Shown: positions 7,499-9,357 of the stretch, piece by piece | How positions within the stretch are numbered: position 1 is the first letter of the stretch | Layout of the letters: every line of letters starts with the position of its first letter | Assembly: GCA_937888925.1 (NCBI GenBank) | Contig: CALARM010000447.1 | Coordinates: 1 to 9,357 of the forward strand | Source of the DNA: an uncultured Synergistia bacterium | Lineage (GTDB): Bacteria; Eremiobacterota; SpSt-956; JAKJGF01 | DNA length: 9,357 bases | Direction: 5' to 3' | Made by a program: the position numbers and the translations under genes | The notes under the pieces: model-generated | Database searches by the model: none | Told to the model about the DNA's origin: nothing | What the model saw: only the letters and a program-made list of their open reading frames with translations

Positions 7499-7519
7499 AT
7501 AATTTAAGGGTATAGGAAT
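7499..7519. repeat. 21-bp dispersed repeat, copy 2
   Basis: Matches 5441-5461 in the same orientation at 20 of 21 positions. Its left end overlaps the presumed 8-bp target duplication of the heptamer element, so the element appears to have inserted at the edge of this repeat. Confidence 0.7.
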
Positions 7520-7589
7520 GTTCATTTTTAATGGCGAAAAATAAGGCTTTAGATGACAATTAAGAAGAGGTAGTTTATCTAAATAATAT

Positions 7590-7603
7590 TGTGCCATGGT
7601 ACA
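7590..7603. promoter_or_regulatory. Palindromic operator candidate 1 (upstream activator site)
   Basis: TGTGCCATGGTACA is a near-palindrome; with one more base on each side it is 16 bp with a single mismatched pair. It shares 11 of 14 bases with a second site at 7623-7636. Its centre lies about 235 bp upstream of the predicted sigma-54 start at 7832, within the range for enhancer-type sites. The divergent NtrC-type regulator is the natural candidate to bind it, which is inference. Confidence 0.5.
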
Positions 7604-7622
7604 AAAAATGTAACTCCTATAG

Positions 7623-7636
7623 TGTAACTTGGTACA
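7623..7636. promoter_or_regulatory. Palindromic operator candidate 2 (upstream activator site)
   Basis: TGTAACTTGGTACA has half-sites TGTAnC and GnTACA. The centre is 33 bp, about three helical turns, from candidate 1, so both would face the same side of the DNA. An extra half-site, TGTAACT, lies at 7609-7615, 14 bp before this one. The centre is about 202 bp upstream of the predicted start. Confidence 0.5.
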
Positions 7637-7750
7637 GTTTTTTATACATGTTAAACAATCCTCTCCAAAGGTTCTCATAGATTTATTTCTCTGTAAATAG
7701 AAGATGTATAACAGCCATGACCGGCCTGTCACAACGAAGAATGAGAACTA

Positions 7751-7785
7751 TCCTCTCTTCACCCTTCACCATTCACGATTCTCAT
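7751..7785. repeat. Heptamer array, TTCACCA type
   Basis: Five 7-bp units, including TTCACCC (7758), TTCACCA (7765), TTCACGA (7772) and TTCTCAT (7779). ATGAGAA at 7741-7747 is the inverse of the last unit. The array ends in ACGATTCTCATATA (7775-7788), which recurs inverted at 5463-5476 beside another heptamer array. It lies 20 bp upstream of the sigma-54 promoter, between that promoter and the candidate activator sites. Confidence 0.7.
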
Positions 7786-7804
7786 ATAATTATTTTTGTA
7801 TCTA

Positions 7805-7821
7805 CTGGCACGTAACCTGCT
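7805..7821 (+). promoter_or_regulatory. Sigma-54 (-24/-12) promoter of the chemoreceptor gene
   Basis: CTGGCACGTAACCTGCT matches the sigma-54 consensus YTGGCACG-N4-TTGCW at every fixed position except the first T of TTGC. The invariant GG (7807-7808) and GC (7819-7820) are 12 bp apart as required. Transcription would start near 7832, leaving a leader of about 85 nt before the chemoreceptor ATG at 7917. It faces only that gene. A sigma-54 activator is encoded divergently next door. Confidence 0.8.
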
Positions 7822-7861
7822 TTATAATTTTAAATATATGGGATGTTAATTTCTTTCATAA

Positions 7862-7889
7862 TTCTCGCGTTACGCGTTACGCATCACTA
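7862..7889. repeat. Heptamer array in the chemoreceptor leader, GTTACGC type
   Basis: Four units: TTCTCGC (7862), GTTACGC twice (7869 and 7876) and ATCACTA (7883). It lies 30-57 nt after the predicted transcription start and 13 bp before the Shine-Dalgarno, so it would be part of the mRNA leader. The word GTTACGC is shared with the array at 5475-5502. Confidence 0.7.
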
Positions 7890-7916
7890 TAATAAAAAAT
7901 ATAAGGAGGGTCTTAC

Positions 7917-9357
7917 ATGCTGAGTAATATTAAAATAGGCAGAAAGCTTATAGGTGGATTTTTGATAGTATCTTTTATATCCGCTCTTATAGGTATTATT
8001 GGAACGGTGAATATTTATACCATTGCCAAAAATAATACACATTTATATGAGAATACTACTGTTCCAATATCAGAATTACTCAATGTATCCGTAGCTTTTC
8101 AGCTTGTCAGAATTAATATGATAGAAATGATTAATGCCAATAATCAGGAAGATATAAAAAAATATGGAGATGAAATACCGGAGCTTTCTGCAGAAATAAC
8201 AAAAAATATAGAGGATTTTGAAAAAAGGATTTTATCTGATGAAGATTTGAAAAAGGCCAATGAAGAATTCGGTGAATCAAGAAAAATTTACAGAGCACAT
8301 CTCAATACTATGAGAGAACTTGCAACGGCAAATAAAGATGCAGAAGCTATGGCATTACTCAGAGGAGATGCCTATAAATCTGCCATGACAGAACAGGATA
8401 CAATAAATAAACTTGTGGTTATTATGATTGATAAGGGTAAAGAAGCATCGAAAAATAATGTAGCTATAGCCCGTAATTCAATGATTATGATGGTATGTAT
8501 CATAATTATGGGTATGGTCATTGCAATAGGTCTGGCTATCTATTTCGGTAAGAATATTGGCACCATAATAAATGATTTATTAAGTGAAATAAATTATCTC
8601 TCGGCTTCTGCTGTTTCCGGAAAACTTGATGCCCGTGGCAATGCTGAAAAAATTAATTTTGAATTCAGACCTGTAGTAGAAGGGTTTAATAATACTCTTG
8701 ATGCAGTAATAGGCCCTCTGAATGTGGCAGCAGAATATGTTGACCGTATCAGCAAGGGAGATATTCCTCCGAAGATTACAGATAAATATAATGGTGACTT
8801 TAATGAAATAAAAAATAATCTCAATACATGTGTTGATGCTATAAATGCCCTTGTATCGGATGCGAATATGCTCTCAAAAGCTGCAATGGAAGGGAAACTG
8901 GATATAAGAGCAGATGGAGGAAGACACAGCGGGGATTTCAAGAAGATTATAAATGGAGTGAATGGCACTCTTGACGCAGTAATAGGTCCTTTAAATATGG
9001 CAGCAGAATATGTTGACCGTATCAGCAAGGGTGACATTCCTCCAAGGATTATAGATAACTATTACGGTGATTTTAATGAAATAAAAAATAATCTGAATGA
9101 ACTCATTGATTCTTTAAACAATGTATCCTATATAGCAGGGGAGATTGCAGAAGGAAACCTGAAAGTTGAAGTAATTCCAAGGTCCGGAGAAGATACTCTT
9201 ATGAAGAGATTAAAAGAAATGGTTTCTTATCTGCAGGAGATTGCTGCAATTACCAATGATCTGGCCGGTGGTAACCTTATGGTTAAGGTAAATATGAGAT
9301 CAGAAAAAGATATGCTTATGAAATCTCTTGACGAAATGATTACAAACCTCAGAGATG
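7917..9357 (+). CDS. Methyl-accepting chemotaxis protein with multiple HAMP modules, 3' end cut by the window
   Basis: The frame stays open from ATG 7917 to the window edge (480 codons plus one base). AAGGAGG (7903-7909) stands 7 nt upstream, an excellent start. A short basic N-terminus is followed by a membrane helix (about 12-31), a helical periplasmic domain (about 35-185, like the four-helix-bundle ligand domain of MCPs) and a second membrane helix (about 189-210, MIMMVCIIIMGMVIAIGL). From 211 on the cytoplasmic part is a run of about six HAMP-like modules. Two carry the motif VIGPLN followed by AAEYVDRISKGDIPP, which is typical of poly-HAMP chemoreceptors. The methylation and CheA/CheW-contact regions are not reached and must lie beyond 9357, so the class is inferred from the front part. 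A histidine kinase with the same front end is the main alternative. A sigma-54 promoter at 7805-7821 probably drives it. Confidence 0.88.
   Translation, partial: MLSNIKIGRKLIGGFLIVSFISALIGIIGTVNIYTIAKNNTHLYENTTVPISELLNVSVAFQLVRINMIEMINANNQEDIKKYGDEIPELSAEITKNIEDFEKRILSDEDLKKANEEFGESRKIYRAHLNTMRELATANKDAEAMALLRGDAYKSAMTEQDTINKLVVIMIDKGKEASKNNVAIARNSMIMMVCIIIMGMVIAIGLAIYFGKNIGTIINDLLSEINYLSASAVSGKLDARGNAEKINFEFRPVVEGFNNTLDAVIGPLNVAAEYVDRISKGDIPPKITDKYNGDFNEIKNNLNTCVDAINALVSDANMLSKAAMEGKLDIRADGGRHSGDFKKIINGVNGTLDAVIGPLNMAAEYVDRISKGDIPPRIIDNYYGDFNEIKNNLNELIDSLNNVSYIAGEIAEGNLKVEVIPRSGEDTLMKRLKEMVSYLQEIAAITNDLAGGNLMVKVNMRSEKDMLMKSLDEMITNLRD
8706..9116 (+). repeat. Tandem 273-bp (91-residue) HAMP-pair duplication in the chemoreceptor
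   Basis: Unit 1 is residues 264-354 (8706-8978) and unit 2 begins at residue 355 (8979). A 34-bp stretch is identical at 8725-8758 and 8998-9031, exactly 273 bp apart and in frame. Similarity lasts through FNEIKNNLN of the second copy (about residue 400) and then fades. The high DNA identity points to recent duplication or gene conversion. Confidence 0.85.

Noticed and set aside
7585..7599. Second sigma-54 box, TGGCAC on the minus strand
   Set aside because: No GC is present at the -12 position; the match is just part of the palindromic site.
7493..7732. 79-codon minus-strand open frame starting with GTG, with several cysteines
   Set aside because: No convincing Shine-Dalgarno and no recognised family. 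Its end lies in the inverted-repeat element and the two palindromic sites fall inside it. It could be a decayed gene, given the repeated IPIPLNY tail, but the evidence is too thin to call.
7704..7892. 62-codon plus-strand open frame
   Set aside because: It reads through the heptamer arrays and the sigma-54 promoter; its residues such as RVTRYAS are the arrays in translation.
8594..9037. 147-codon minus-strand open frame
   Set aside because: Antisense to the chemoreceptor; its internal repeats are merely the reverse of the duplicated HAMP units.

Overview
The window is AT-rich bacterial DNA carrying six protein genes, five complete and one running off the right edge. It has no rRNA, no tRNA, no CRISPR and no transposase gene. 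Good Shine-Dalgarno sites, a sigma-54 activator, a chemoreceptor with many HAMP modules, a TPR-rich protein and AT-rich codon use suggest a motile, sigma-54-using bacterium with a large sensory repertoire. It could be an uncultured relative of Desulfobacterota, Riflebacteria or a similar lineage. I cannot name the taxon from sequence alone.

Layout, left to right. Positions 1-2077 hold a two-gene minus-strand unit: a membrane-anchored zinc-ribbon/TPR-like protein (1358-2077) and, 48 bp downstream of it, an ATP-grasp ligase (122-1309). Divergent from it is a small stand-alone cyclic-nucleotide-binding domain protein (2254-2736, plus). It converges on an 838-residue protein made of 23 gapless TPR units (2811-5327, minus). 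Upstream of that, in the same direction, is an NtrC-type response regulator, REC-PAS-AAA+-Fis HTH (5490-7187, minus). A 729-bp intergenic region follows, and then a chemoreceptor gene starts on the plus strand (7917 to beyond 9357).

The long intergenic region is the richest part. It holds a near-perfect sigma-54 -24/-12 promoter (7805-7821) aimed at the chemoreceptor. Two related 14-bp palindromes 33 bp apart lie about 200-235 bp upstream of the predicted start, where an enhancer-binding protein would be expected to bind. The simplest model is that the divergently encoded sigma-54 activator switches on the chemoreceptor gene.

The least-explained signal is a set of short repeats with strict 7-bp period scattered between the genes (2745-2813, 5475-5502, 7350-7496, 7751-7785, 7862-7889). 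Each locus uses different heptamer words, but nearly all fit one degenerate frame, N-T-N-A-(C/G)-N-N. One locus (7350-7496) is a 147-bp inverted-repeat element with a perfect 13-bp terminal inverted repeat and an exact 8-bp flanking direct duplication, which looks like an insertion. Two arrays overlap the stop codons of neighbouring genes and one lies in the predicted 5' leader of the chemoreceptor mRNA.
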